From JAKORR01 sp964608495 (GTDB lineage: Bacteria > Armatimonadota > Zipacnadia > Zipacnadales > FEN-943): a stretch of 33,848 nucleotides of DNA. Made by a program: the position numbers and the translations under genes. Location: assembly GCA_964608495.1 (NCBI GenBank), contig CAZSOQ010000024.1:1-33848 (forward strand), written 5' to 3'. Below, piece after piece: positions 22,871 through 32,310 of the stretch. Position 1 is the stretch's first letter; each line of letters begins with the position of its first letter. The notes below the pieces were generated by a model. It saw nothing but the letters and a program-made list of their open reading frames with translations. It did no database searches and was not told where the DNA came from.

Positions 22871-25800
22871 ATGCCGCGGTCTCGCCTTCGCCTGCTCGCG
22901 GGGAGGGCACGCCTGGCCTCTGACGCGCGCCGGGCGGCCGCGCTGGTGCTCGCGGCCGGCGCTCTTGGGAGCTGGGCCGCCCCCGCGATGGGGCAGAACC
23001 TGTGCCCCAACTCCAGCTTCGAGGAGGGCGAGGTCGGCTGGACCCTCTGGCACGGCGATCCCGCGTCCTCGAGCGGCGGGGTGTCTACCGATGGCCCCAA
23101 GCATGGGCGGTACTGCTACCGCGTCGAGAACCGGGGCGACAAGGGGGCCAACCTGTTCTCCGACCCGATCCCGTGCCAGCCGGACTCGGACTACACGCTG
23201 TCGGTGTACGGCCGCACGCGCGGGGGCAATCGCCTGGCGGTCGCAGCGTGGGGCGTGGACGCCGAGGGGGAGACGCTGTCCTATTCGCTCGGAGGGGACC
23301 AATTCGTGCCCGACGAGCAGCCCACCTACGCCCGCATCCGCAAGTCGTTCCATACGCCCGCGGAGTGCACTCACGTCAAGGCGCACCTGATCTGCAACGG
23401 CGGGACGGTCTGGTGGGACGCCGTGCAGCTCGAGAACGCGCGGCGCCAGAGCTTCTACTACGTGGACGGCCCGCCGCTCACGCCCGAGGCCCGCGCGGCC
23501 CTGCCCTGCAACCTGATCTGCAACTCGGGCTTCGAGGCCGGGGAGCTGGGCTGGCGTCTCTGGCACCAGCGGCCCGACGTGTCGTCGGGGGGCGTCGAGA
23601 GGACCCAGGCCCAGGAGGGCAGCCGCGCCTTCCACGTCATCGACCCCGGCGATGGAGGCGCGAATCTCTTCTGCGAGTCCTTCCCCTGCGAGCCCGAGAC
23701 CGAGTACACGCTCTCGGTGTGGGCGCGGGTGAAGGGTGGCCGCGGTGTGCAGATCGGGGGCTGGGGCCTGGACGGCGCGGGGCAGGTGCTGTCCTATGGG
23801 ATAGACGGCATGGAGCCCCTGCCGTCGGAGGTGCCCGAGTCCCGGCGGTTCACCAGGACCTTCACGACCCCGCCGGGGTGCACGAACCTGCGGGCCCACC
23901 TCGTCTGCAACGGGGGGGAGGTGTGGTGGGACGCCGTCCAGATCGAGCAGGGCGGCCGGGCGACCGACTATGTGGCCGGCATCACGCCCGACTACGACCC
24001 CGACGAGGGCGCGCAGGAGGCTGTGGCGTACACCCGTGCCATGATCCGCGAGGCGCGCCTGCGCGATGCCCTGTACCAGGCGCGACGGCTGTGTCGGTAC
24101 CAGGCGAACCACCCCGGCGCGGCGGAGGCCGGGGCGTGTCTGGCGGAGGCCGAGAAGCTGGTGGGGCGCGTGACCGATGCCCTTCAGGCGGCCTACTTCG
24201 TGCCCGACTTCCGCAACCTGGACTACGGGGCCGTGGCCGAGGACTGCTCGGCCGCGGAGAGCCGTCTGCAGGAGCTCTGGCGAAGCCTGGGCGTCGAGCC
24301 GGTCGTGGACTTCTCGCCCTGGCAGCCCGGCAACGAGGGCCTGGACGAGCCCGGCAGGCTGGAGCAGGCGCTCGTCATCTTCCCGTGCTTCACTTCCGAG
24401 CGCTTCTTCACCGATGACATAAGCTGGGACATATTGGAGCCCTTCGGCTTCCGCATTGTCAGTGGCTGGTGGGGGGCTCAGTCGCGGGACGGCACGCTCG
24501 ACGCCTCGTACCTGGACACGATCCTGGCGGCCTGCGCGGCTCACGGCTACAAGGGGGATATCGCCACCAGCGCCGCAGCCGGCGTCGTCTGGCTCAACGG
24601 CGTGCTCCCCGAGGGTGAAATCTACCTGCACACCGCCGGCGGCGACTGGTCGCCCTCGGGCAACTGCCACTCGACCATCAACATCTGGCACCCGCGCGTC
24701 CAGGAGGAGGCGGCGGGCTTCCTCAGGGCCTTCGGCGAGCACTACCGCGACGACCGCCGGGTGGTGTCCTACGAGCTGGAGAACGAGCCGTCGCTGAGCA
24801 TCGAGAAGCGCGTGCACGGCTACAAGTACGAGCGCATCGGGGTGGGCGGGTACAGCCCGCAGGCACGAAGGGCGTGGCGGGAGTGGCTCCGGGGTGCCTA
24901 CGGCGAGGTCGAGGCCCTCAACGCGCGCTGGGGGACGGACTACGCGAGCTTCGAGGCCGTGGCGCCGCCCGAGGTGCTGACGCCGCCGGACCCCGACCGG
25001 AGCGATCGGCGCCAGCCTGTGGGCCTGCTTTACGACTTCCAGCGCTTCCGGGCCGAGAGCCACGCCGAGCACTTCCGGCGCCTGGTGGAGGCCCTGAAAG
25101 CGGGGGACCCGGCCAAGCCTGTGATGTCCCAGTTCATAGCGGGCTTCGGCCTGCGTCCCGACGCCGCCTGCGACCTGCTCAGCCTCGCCGGCCGGCCCGA
25201 CTGGAGCTTTCTGGGCACCCACGACTGGCCCGGCGCGGGCCCGGCCGTCACGTCGCTGTTCGCCTACTCGATGCGCCGGTATGCCTGGCGGCCGCACTGG
25301 GAGGACGAGTTCATCTGGAGCCAGTGGGAGCGCAAGCCCACGGCCGAGCCCGAGATGCGCGCGGCGCTGACCAGGAACCTGTGGCGTCAGGTAGCCTGGG
25401 GCAAGCGCGGCATCTCCCTGTTCAACCTGGAGACCGAGTGGCTCCACGACAGCCCGAACACCTGGAACAACTCGATGATCAACATCGAGGCAGACTACAA
25501 GGTCCCGCGCTACAGCACCGGGGCCGTCCCGGTGGTCGAGCGCAAGGCCAACCTGATCAAGGACACGCTGTTCGGCACGCGCCTGGTGAACCAGGGCGTG
25601 GCTCTGCTGCGACCGACGGCCTCGATCTACGGCGCCGCGCCCGAGCTCTTCCCGCAGCGGGCCGGTGAGGCCCTGGCGGCGGCGCTGCTGAACCGTAACC
25701 TGGTGCCCTTCGTGGTGCCCGAGGAGTGCATCGTGGACGGGCGCGAGGACCTGTCGGCCTACCGGGTCCTCGTCGCGCCGTGGGCCATCAACGTGCCCGA

Positions 25801-26392
25801 GGCTCTGCAGACGCGGGTGCTGGACTGGGTCCGCGGAGGCGGCGCCCTGGTGGCCCTGGGGCCCTTCGGCCTGTTCGACGAGCACGGCAAGCCCAGCGGG
25901 ACGCTCCTGGCGCAGGCCTTCGGCCCGGTGCTGTGGACCTACGACCGGGAGGCGCGGCGCTGGCAGGCTCAGGGCCTGCCCGAAGGCGGCGAGGGGGGCG
26001 CTGTGCCCCGGGGTCTGGGCGCGGGCCGAGTATCCGTGTTGCCCATCGCGGCCGACCCGAAAACGACCGACCCGGAGCCCGTCCTTGCCCTGATCCGCCA
26101 GGCCCTGCCCGTGCCGCCGGTCGCCACCGAGATGGGGCAGGTCGAGCTGCTGCTGAGCGAGGATGACACGGGCGCGCGGTACCTGTTCGCGGTCAACCTC
26201 GACCGGGCCGCTCCCCGGCGTGGCGACGTGGCCCTCAGGGGCGAGTACCGGCAGGTGCGGGAACTGACCGTGGAGGGCGCTCCGGCGGTGCCTGCCGTCT
26301 GCGCCGACGGCGTGACCACCCTCGCGCTGACACTCGAGGCGGGCGAGGGGCAATTCTTCTCGCTGGGCAGGAACTTCGCGCCCGAGGAGTGA
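22871..26392 (+). CDS. Secreted multidomain GH42-like glycosidase with two N-terminal CBM4/9-like modules
   Basis: A 1173-aa protein. A signal peptide covers about 1-40 (long basic start, Ala/Leu core, APAMGQ). Two similar carbohydrate-binding modules follow at about 42-190 and 210-365; each starts NL(C/I)xNSxFExGExGW, contains a YTLSV(Y/W) strand and ends WWDAVQ(L/I)E, with matching cysteines. After a helical linker (about 375-440) comes a GH42-type TIM barrel (about 480-900): acid/base Glu639 in YELENEPS, nucleophile candidates Glu811/Glu813 in HWEDEFIW, and the WSFLGTHDWPG strand. The trimerisation-like A4-type region (YRVLVAPWAINVP, GGGALVALGPFG) and a C-terminal beta domain complete it. 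It probably removes galactosyl or related residues. ATG 22871 has GAGGTG 9 nt upstream; ATG 22862 is too close to it. Confidence 0.85.
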   Translation: MPRSRLRLLAGRARLASDARRAAALVLAAGALGSWAAPAMGQNLCPNSSFEEGEVGWTLWHGDPASSSGGVSTDGPKHGRYCYRVENRGDKGANLFSDPIPCQPDSDYTLSVYGRTRGGNRLAVAAWGVDAEGETLSYSLGGDQFVPDEQPTYARIRKSFHTPAECTHVKAHLICNGGTVWWDAVQLENARRQSFYYVDGPPLTPEARAALPCNLICNSGFEAGELGWRLWHQRPDVSSGGVERTQAQEGSRAFHVIDPGDGGANLFCESFPCEPETEYTLSVWARVKGGRGVQIGGWGLDGAGQVLSYGIDGMEPLPSEVPESRRFTRTFTTPPGCTNLRAHLVCNGGEVWWDAVQIEQGGRATDYVAGITPDYDPDEGAQEAVAYTRAMIREARLRDALYQARRLCRYQANHPGAAEAGACLAEAEKLVGRVTDALQAAYFVPDFRNLDYGAVAEDCSAAESRLQELWRSLGVEPVVDFSPWQPGNEGLDEPGRLEQALVIFPCFTSERFFTDDISWDILEPFGFRIVSGWWGAQSRDGTLDASYLDTILAACAAHGYKGDIATSAAAGVVWLNGVLPEGEIYLHTAGGDWSPSGNCHSTINIWHPRVQEEAAGFLRAFGEHYRDDRRVVSYELENEPSLSIEKRVHGYKYERIGVGGYSPQARRAWREWLRGAYGEVEALNARWGTDYASFEAVAPPEVLTPPDPDRSDRRQPVGLLYDFQRFRAESHAEHFRRLVEALKAGDPAKPVMSQFIAGFGLRPDAACDLLSLAGRPDWSFLGTHDWPGAGPAVTSLFAYSMRRYAWRPHWEDEFIWSQWERKPTAEPEMRAALTRNLWRQVAWGKRGISLFNLETEWLHDSPNTWNNSMINIEADYKVPRYSTGAVPVVERKANLIKDTLFGTRLVNQGVALLRPTASIYGAAPELFPQRAGEALAAALLNRNLVPFVVPEECIVDGREDLSAYRVLVAPWAINVPEALQTRVLDWVRGGGALVALGPFGLFDEHGKPSGTLLAQAFGPVLWTYDREARRWQAQGLPEGGEGGAVPRGLGAGRVSVLPIAADPKTTDPEPVLALIRQALPVPPVATEMGQVELLLSEDDTGARYLFAVNLDRAAPRRGDVALRGEYRQVRELTVEGAPAVPAVCADGVTTLALTLEAGEGQFFSLGRNFAPEE

Positions 26393-26454
26393 GGCACGGG
26401 GGCCGCGGGTAGAATGAGATTGGCAACTTGGTCGGCGGAGCGGATGGTTGGACA

Positions 26455-26478
26455 GGGGTCGCGGCGATGGGCGACCCC
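26455..26478 (+). repeat. 8-bp perfect hairpin
   Basis: GGGGTCGC (26455-26462) and GCGACCCC (26471-26478) enclose an 8-nt loop, 63 nt after the GH42-like stop. No T run follows, so it may protect the mRNA 3' end more than terminate. Confidence 0.35.
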
Positions 26479-26535
26479 GAGCAGCAAGACCGGCAGTGGC
26501 CAGTGGGAGATGGGTGGCGAGGGTGGTAGTGGTTG

Positions 26536-26595
26536 GCGGCGCTGCAGACCGAACCTGGTGAGGGTGGAGGCTGCAGCGCCGCGTTCTCTTGTGCA
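26536..26595 (+). terminator. Probable terminator after the GH42-like gene
   Basis: A perfect 12-bp stem, GCGGCGCTGCAG (26536-26547) and CTGCAGCGCCGC (26571-26582), encloses a 23-nt loop and is followed by GTTCTCTTGTG, a pyrimidine-rich stretch. It separates the glycosidase gene from the nuo operon. The loop is long for an intrinsic terminator, so an operator role is the alternative. Confidence 0.4.
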
Positions 26596-26641
26596 CTCCT
26601 GCGCTGACACCGGCAAGCCCGTCCGCTGTCGGCTTACCCTT

Positions 26642-26670
26642 CTGACAGCCCCGAGCCCCTGGTCTAGACT
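26642..26670 (+). promoter_or_regulatory. Candidate sigma70-type promoter of the nuo operon
   Basis: CTGACA (26642-26647) and TAGACT (26665-26670) are separated by exactly 17 bp, matching the -35/-10 layout with five and four of six consensus bases. Transcription would begin near 26677, giving about a 60-nt leader before nuoA ATG 26737. Confidence 0.5.
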
Positions 26671-26736
26671 GCCCGCGGTGCCCTCGGGCCCTGCGGGGTG
26701 TCCGCCTCGCCTACTTGTGATAGACTTCACTTTGTC

Positions 26737-27110
26737 ATGCCCGCCAACGTCCTGCTCTACGGTCCCGTGGCGATGTACCTGGTATTCGGCCTCATCATGG
26801 CCGTCGGGGCTCTCCTGGTAGCCTGGGTGCTCCGTCCCGCTGATCCCTACAACGAGAAGGAACTGACCTACGAGTGCGGGATCGAGCCCTTCGGCACCGC
26901 CTGGGGCCAGTTCTTCGTCCGCTACTACATCATCGCCCTCATCTTCGTGGTCTTCGATGTGGAGGCGATCTTCCTCTTCCCGTGGGCCGTGGTATACCGC
27001 CAGCTTGTGCGAAGCACGGCCCTGGGCGCGTGGGCGCTGGTCGAGATGTTCATCTTCGTCGCTATCCTGCTCCTTGGGCTTGCCTATGCCTGGCGCAAGG
27101 GGGACCTGGA

Positions 27111-27120
<10 letters not shown>
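26737..27120 (+). CDS. nuoA: NADH-quinone oxidoreductase subunit A
   Basis: A 127-aa membrane subunit of complex I. Three helices are visible (about 9-31, 63-84, 96-118). Signature segments are YECGIEPFGTAWGQFFVRYY and the following IIALIFVVFDVEAIFLFPW, with the conserved Glu/Asp pair in the second helix. The length is normal. ATG 26737 is chosen by alignment of the start with the family (MPANVLLYGPV); no good ribosome site precedes it. It heads the nuo cluster, and its 3' end overlaps nuoB by 10 nt. Confidence 0.95.
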
Positions 27121-27819
<699 letters not shown>

Positions 27820-27827
<8 letters not shown>

Positions 27828-28446
27828 GGACAGTCAGGCCACACCAGAACAGCAGCAGCCCGAGCACCAACCGCCGCCCGCCGGCGGGCCGCAGTTTTCC
27901 CCCGAGCAGGCTGCCCTCGCGGCGGGCGTGCGGGACCTGCTCGGCGACGACCTGCTGTCCTCGGGCCTGGACGCCGGCGGAGCGCTCGTCCTCGAGGTGA
28001 CGGCGGCGAGGGTTCTGGACCTGCTGGGATGGCTGAGCACCGCCGCCGAGCCGCCCGTGGGCTACCTGTCCGACCTGCATGGCCTGGACTCGGAGGAGAC
28101 CATGGCCGTCGTGTACCATCTGTTCCGGCGCGGCGAGGCCTTCGAGGTGACCGTGAAGGCCATCACGCCGCGGGCGACGCCGCGGGTCCCCTCCGTGACG
28201 CCGCTCTGGCCGGGAGCCCGCTGGCCCGAGCGCGAGGTCATGGAAATGTTCGGCATCGCGATTCTTGATCATCCCGACCCGCGCAAGCTGCTCCTGCCCG
28301 ACGACTGGGAGGGCCATCCGCTGCGCAAGGACTATGCGTATCCGGCGGATCACCCCTACCTTGCGCCGGACCCGCTGCACGAGGACCCGGCGACGGCCTT
28401 CGGGCACGCCGGAGAGCAGCCGGGCCCCGAAGACGCGGGGGGCTGA
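27820..28446 (+). CDS. nuoC: NADH-quinone oxidoreductase subunit C (30-kDa)
   Basis: A 208-aa peripheral subunit of the quinone-binding module. The family signature is present at about 125-170: WPEREVMEMFGIAILDHPDP then LLPDDWEGHPLRKDY. The first 25 residues are Gln/Pro-rich and disordered-looking (EQQQPEHQPPPAGG), an extension not needed for the fold. ATG 27820 lies inside nuoB, an 8-nt overlap, with GGCGAGG upstream. It is separate from nuoD, not fused. Confidence 0.94.
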
Positions 28447-28489
28447 GGAGTTTCCGCCGAGGGACTCTGTAAACCGCCAGGTCTCGAGA

Positions 28490-29602
28490 ATGGCCGCACC
28501 AGGTCTGCAGACAGAAGAGCTTATCGTGAACATGGGGCCGCAGCACCCCAGCACTCACGGCGTGCTGCGCCTCGTGGTTACCATTGACGGCGAGACCATC
28601 GTTGACTGCGATCCGGTCATCGGCTATCTGCACAGCTCGCTGGAGAAGATCGGCGAGCGCAAGACCTACCGGCAGTTCGTTACCTACGCCGACCGCTTCG
28701 ACTACCTCAACGCCGTGGGGAACGAGCTGGCCTACGTGCAGGCCGTGGAGCGGCTGCTGGGGATCGAGGTGCCGCCCAGGTGCCAGTACATCCGCGTGAT
28801 GATGGCGGAGATGAATCGTGTCGCGTCTCACCTGGTGTACTTCGGGACGCTGGGCATGGACTGCGGCGCCACCACCGTCTTTCTCTACTGCCTGCGCGAG
28901 CGCGAGGCCCTCATGGACCTGTTCGAGCACACGACGGGCCAGAGGCTCCTGTACCACTACCTGCGCATCGGCGGGCTGCGCAACGACCTGCCGCCGGGCT
29001 TCGTGGAGGGCCTGGCCAAGTTCCTGGGCTACTTCCCTAAGTGCATCGAGGAGTACAACGACCTGCTCACCCGCAACCGCATCTTCCGCGCCCGCATGGA
29101 GGGCATTGGGGTGTTGACGGCGGAGACAGCCCTGGCCTTCGGGTGCAGCGGACCGGTGGTGCGGGCCGGGGGCCTTGGCTACGACGTGCGCAGGATCGAG
29201 GGCTACGCGGTCTACCCGGAGCTCGAGTTCGAGGTACCGACGCAGCCCTACGGCGACGCCATGTGCCGGCATCTCGTGCGGGTCGAGGAGATGCGACAGA
29301 GCGTGGCCATCCTGCGGCAATGCCTGGACCGGCTGCCGCGGGGGCCGGTGAATGCCGAGAGGGTGCCGCGGGTCGTCAAGCCTCCGCCGGGCGAGGTCTT
29401 CGAGCGGGTCGAGTCGCCCCGAGGGGAGCTGGCCTGCTACCTGCAGAGCGACGGGTCGGACAAGCCCTACAGGCTGCACTGGCGCGGGCCGAGCTTCTAT
29501 AACCTGCAGGCCCTGCCCGAGATGGTGCGCGGCCACCTGGTGGCCGACCTCGTCGCGATCCTGGCAAGCATTGACATAGTCCTCGGGGACATTGATCGCT
29601 GA
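28490..29602 (+). CDS. nuoD: NADH-quinone oxidoreductase subunit D (49-kDa)
   Basis: A 370-aa subunit lining the quinone pocket, homologous to NiFe-hydrogenase large subunits but lacking the NiFe cysteines. Signatures: MGPQHPSTHGVLRLVV, DPVIGYLHSSLEKIGERKTY, YADRFDYLNA, MAEMNRVASHLVYFG, and the C-terminal RLHWRGPSFYNLQALPEMVR and DIVLGDIDR. ATG 28490 has AGGT about 8 nt upstream. The length is slightly short because there is no NuoC fusion. It lies 43 nt after nuoC and is followed by nuoH, so E, F and G are missing at their usual place. Confidence 0.96.
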   Translation: MAAPGLQTEELIVNMGPQHPSTHGVLRLVVTIDGETIVDCDPVIGYLHSSLEKIGERKTYRQFVTYADRFDYLNAVGNELAYVQAVERLLGIEVPPRCQYIRVMMAEMNRVASHLVYFGTLGMDCGATTVFLYCLREREALMDLFEHTTGQRLLYHYLRIGGLRNDLPPGFVEGLAKFLGYFPKCIEEYNDLLTRNRIFRARMEGIGVLTAETALAFGCSGPVVRAGGLGYDVRRIEGYAVYPELEFEVPTQPYGDAMCRHLVRVEEMRQSVAILRQCLDRLPRGPVNAERVPRVVKPPPGEVFERVESPRGELACYLQSDGSDKPYRLHWRGPSFYNLQALPEMVRGHLVADLVAILASIDIVLGDIDR

Positions 29603-29639
29603 CCCTGATGCTCGCTATCGGCAGTGTGCCGAGGTAACC

Positions 29640-30707
29640 ATGGTCGCGTATTGGATGGAGCAGATCAGAGCCTATGCCGACGGGCTATGCCTGCGCTTCG
29701 GCATACCGACGGTCACGGCCGATCTCCTGGCCTGGGCCGCCGGCGGCGTGTTCATCATGGCGGTGCTCACCGTCGTGGCCCTGGGCGCCATTTACCTGGA
29801 GCGCAAGGTGTCGGGCTACGTCCAGTCCCGGCTGGGGCCCATGCGCGTGGGCCCCATCGGTCTGCTCCAGACGCCCGCGGACGTGCTCAAGCTCTTCCAG
29901 AAGGAGGACATCGTCCCCCGCGCCGCCGACCGGTACCTGCACACCCTCGGGCCGGTGATGCTGCTCGTTCCGACCGTCATGATGTTCGTCGTCATCCCCT
30001 GGGAGGACGGCGTGAACGTCGGGCGGTGGCTCGACTTCCAGATCGGGCTGCTCTACCTGCTGGCAGTGTCCGGCGTGGGGGTCCTCGGGATCATCTGCGG
30101 TGGCTGGGGCTCGAACAACAAGTGGTCGCTGCTGGGTGCCATGCGCGGGGCCGCCCAGCTCATCAGCTACGAGATCCCCTTCCTCCTGGCCGCCCTCTGC
30201 GTCGTGCTGCAGGCGGAGACGCTGTCGCTGTCCTCGATGGTGAACCAGCAGCAGGCGGGGCTGGGGGCCTGGTTCCTCTGGCGCCCGTGGCTGTGGCTTC
30301 CGGCCCTGATCTTCCTCATCGCCGGCGTTGCCGAGGTCAACCGCGTGCCCTTCGACATCCCGGAGGCCGAGAGCGAGCTGGTCGCGGGTTTCCACACCGA
30401 GTACTCGGGCATGAAGTTCGGCCTCTACTTCCTGGGCGAGTATGCCCATCTGTACACCGTGGGCCTGGTGTTCGCCGTGCTGTTCGTGGGCGGGTGGGCG
30501 TCGCCCTTGGGGCCGGCGCAGATTCCCTTCGAGGGCTTCGTGTGGCTCAACATCAAGGCCTGGGCCTTCGTGCTGGCGGCGATGTGGATCCGCTGGACGC
30601 TGCCGCGCCTGCGCGTGGATCAGCTCATGGCGCTGTGCTGGAAGCTGCTGATCCCGGCGGGGTTCCTGGCGCTGCTGATCGTGAGCCTGGTGGTGATGTG
30701 GCTATGA
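29640..30707 (+). CDS. nuoH: NADH-quinone oxidoreductase subunit H
   Basis: A 355-aa membrane subunit with eight predicted helices that connects the quinone chamber to the proton-pumping arm. Signatures: ERKVSGYVQSRLGPMRVGP, LLQTPADVLKLFQKEDIVP, and EVNRVPFDIPEAESELVAGF followed by HTEYSGMKFGLYFLGEYAH. ATG 29640 has GAGGT 5-6 nt upstream; a start at 29592 would add 16 unlike residues. Its TGA overlaps the nuoI start (ATGA). Confidence 0.96.
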   Translation: MVAYWMEQIRAYADGLCLRFGIPTVTADLLAWAAGGVFIMAVLTVVALGAIYLERKVSGYVQSRLGPMRVGPIGLLQTPADVLKLFQKEDIVPRAADRYLHTLGPVMLLVPTVMMFVVIPWEDGVNVGRWLDFQIGLLYLLAVSGVGVLGIICGGWGSNNKWSLLGAMRGAAQLISYEIPFLLAALCVVLQAETLSLSSMVNQQQAGLGAWFLWRPWLWLPALIFLIAGVAEVNRVPFDIPEAESELVAGFHTEYSGMKFGLYFLGEYAHLYTVGLVFAVLFVGGWASPLGPAQIPFEGFVWLNIKAWAFVLAAMWIRWTLPRLRVDQLMALCWKLLIPAGFLALLIVSLVVMWL

Positions 30708-31324
30708 CGACCGAGGGCAGGCGCATGGCAGGGGAGTACAGCCCCTCGCCCACGACCGGGCGGGTGGACGTGCCGCCGCGCCGGCCGCTGACGCCGTGGA
30801 ACGTGCTCGCCCTGATCCTGCAGGGCGCGTGGACGATCGTCGTCGGCCATTGGGTCACGCTCAGGACCTTCTGGCGCAAGAAGACGACCGACCGCTACCC
30901 GCACGCCCGCGCGTCGGACAACTGGCTGCCCGCGCCGGGCTACCGGGGCGACTTCGCCCTGCTCAGCGATCGGCAGACGGGCAAGCTGCGGTGCATAGCT
31001 TGCCTGCAGTGCCAGAACACCTGTCCGTCCGGGTGCATCTGGATCACCGCCGAGGGCAAGGGGCGCGAGCGCCGGCCCGTCGCGTTCTACATTGATGCGG
31101 GTCTGTGCCAGTACTGCTGGATGTGCGTCGAGGTGTGTCCCGTGAGCGCCATCACGATGACACCCGACTACGAGACCGCGGTGGACGATCCGCGGAAGCT
31201 GATTCGCGATCTTGAGTACCTGCGGACGCGGGGCCTGGAGTTCGACGACGTGCAGCGCCCGGTCGAGGCGCCACAGGACGAGGAGAAGGCGGCGGGGGCC
31301 GCCCGGTCCGCGGCCGACGCCTGA
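30704..31324 (+). CDS. nuoI: NADH-quinone oxidoreductase subunit I (two [4Fe-4S])
   Basis: A 206-aa ferredoxin-like subunit carrying clusters N6a and N6b. The two motifs are C97-C100-C103-C107 (CIACLQCQNTCP) and C135-C138-C141-C145 (CQYCWMCVEVCP). The N-terminal 30 residues are flexible, followed by an amphipathic helix (TPWNVLALILQGAWTIVVGH). The tail after 185 is Glu/Ala-rich. ATG 30704 overlaps the nuoH stop; an internal ATG at 30725 with GGCAGG upstream could be the true start. Confidence 0.94.
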   Translation: MTTEGRRMAGEYSPSPTTGRVDVPPRRPLTPWNVLALILQGAWTIVVGHWVTLRTFWRKKTTDRYPHARASDNWLPAPGYRGDFALLSDRQTGKLRCIACLQCQNTCPSGCIWITAEGKGRERRPVAFYIDAGLCQYCWMCVEVCPVSAITMTPDYETAVDDPRKLIRDLEYLRTRGLEFDDVQRPVEAPQDEEKAAGAARSAADA

Positions 31325-31339
31325 GGTCAGAGCAAGGTC

Positions 31340-31963
31340 ATGACGTGGCTGGGGCTTAGCCCGGAGCAACTGCTTGAGTATGTCGGCTTCCTGCTGGTGG
31401 CCGGCGTGTCGCTGGTGAGCGCGCTGGGGGTGCTTTTCGCGCCGCGCGTGCTGCACGCGGCGGTGTGGCTGTTGTTCGCCCTGCTCGGCGTGGCCGGGGT
31501 CTTTGCCCTGCTCGGGGCGCACGTTCTCTTCGCCGTCCAGGTGCTCGTGTATGCGGGCGCCATCGCGGTGATGATCATCTTCGCCGTGGTCCTGCTCGAG
31601 AGGGGCACGGACAGGGGGATCCTGGCCGGGAACCGGCACTTGTTCGCCGGGGTCGTGGCCGCCGGCGCCTTCGCGGTAGTGGTGGTGCCGTCGCTGGTGG
31701 CGACCGTGGTGACTGTGGGCCTGCCTGCCTCCGCCGGCCCAGGCCCCACGGTGCAGGAGAACGTCTGGGTCATCGGGCGCCTGTTCCTGACCCGGCACAT
31801 CCTCGCCTTCGAGCTGATCTCCGTGGTTCTGCTCGTCTCGATGATCGGGGCCATCGTTCTGGCGCGCGCCGATCGTCGAGGCGAGGCGGAAGAGACCGTC
31901 GCGCCCGGCACCGGCGACCCGGAGCCCGCGCCCGAGGCCGCCGAGGAGGCGAAGGCGTCGTGA
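31340..31963 (+). CDS. nuoJ: NADH-quinone oxidoreductase subunit J
   Basis: A 207-aa membrane subunit with five helices. The conserved third-helix segment HVLFAVQVLVYAGAIAVMIIFAVVLLERG is intact. The C-terminal 35 residues are a Glu/Ala/Pro-rich hydrophilic tail (EETVAPGTGDPEPAPEAAEE) beyond the usual fold. ATG 31340 has AAGG 5 nt upstream. Its TGA overlaps the nuoK GTG start. Confidence 0.94.
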   Translation: MTWLGLSPEQLLEYVGFLLVAGVSLVSALGVLFAPRVLHAAVWLLFALLGVAGVFALLGAHVLFAVQVLVYAGAIAVMIIFAVVLLERGTDRGILAGNRHLFAGVVAAGAFAVVVVPSLVATVVTVGLPASAGPGPTVQENVWVIGRLFLTRHILAFELISVVLLVSMIGAIVLARADRRGEAEETVAPGTGDPEPAPEAAEEAKAS

Positions 31964-32283
31964 GCCTGCCGCCCGTGGGCCTGGCCCACTATCTCATCCT
32001 GGCGGCCCTGCTCTTCGCCATGGGGCTCTTCGCCGTCATCACGCGGCGCCACGCCATCGGTGTTCTGCTGGGCATCGAGCTGATGCTCAACGCCGCCAAC
32101 ATCAACCTGGTGGCCTTCAACAGATACGGGCCCCTGGCCGAGAGCGCCGACGGGCAGGTCTTCGCGCTCATGGTCATCGCTCTGGCCGCCTGCGAAGCCG
32201 CCGTGGGCCTGGCCCTGATCATCCGGCTGTACCAGACCCTCGCCACCGTCGAGCCCGACGATGCGGCGAGCATGAAGTGGTAA
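31960..32283 (+). CDS. nuoK: NADH-quinone oxidoreductase subunit K
   Basis: A 107-aa three-helix subunit, MrpC-like. It keeps the two proton-path glutamates: one in GVLLGIELMLNAANINLVAFN and one in ALAACEAAVGLALIIRLYQ. Length is normal. GTG 31960 overlaps the nuoJ stop (GTGA) with AAGG and GAGGAGG upstream. In most nuo clusters nuoL follows directly; here two unrelated genes intervene. Confidence 0.95.
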   Translation: MSLPPVGLAHYLILAALLFAMGLFAVITRRHAIGVLLGIELMLNAANINLVAFNRYGPLAESADGQVFALMVIALAACEAAVGLALIIRLYQTLATVEPDDAASMKW

Positions 32284-32310
32284 GTCAAGGGGAAGCCGAG
32301 GCACGAGAGT

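Larger units (their letters stand above)
26393..26736 (+). other. Intergenic region, 344 bp, terminator and promoter signals
   Basis: The region between the GH42-like gene and nuoA. It holds an 8-bp GC hairpin (26455-26478), a 12-bp inverted repeat followed by a pyrimidine-rich stretch (26536-26595) and a sigma70-like promoter (26642-26670). No convincing reading frame is present on either strand. Confidence 0.6.

Noticed and set aside
21563..26596. Very long (about 1677 codons) open frame on the minus strand
   Set aside because: It runs antisense through the GH42-like gene and out of frame over the GH5 gene, is Gly/Arg/His/Ala-rich with no domain signal, and arises because GC-rich codons rarely make stops on the opposite strand.
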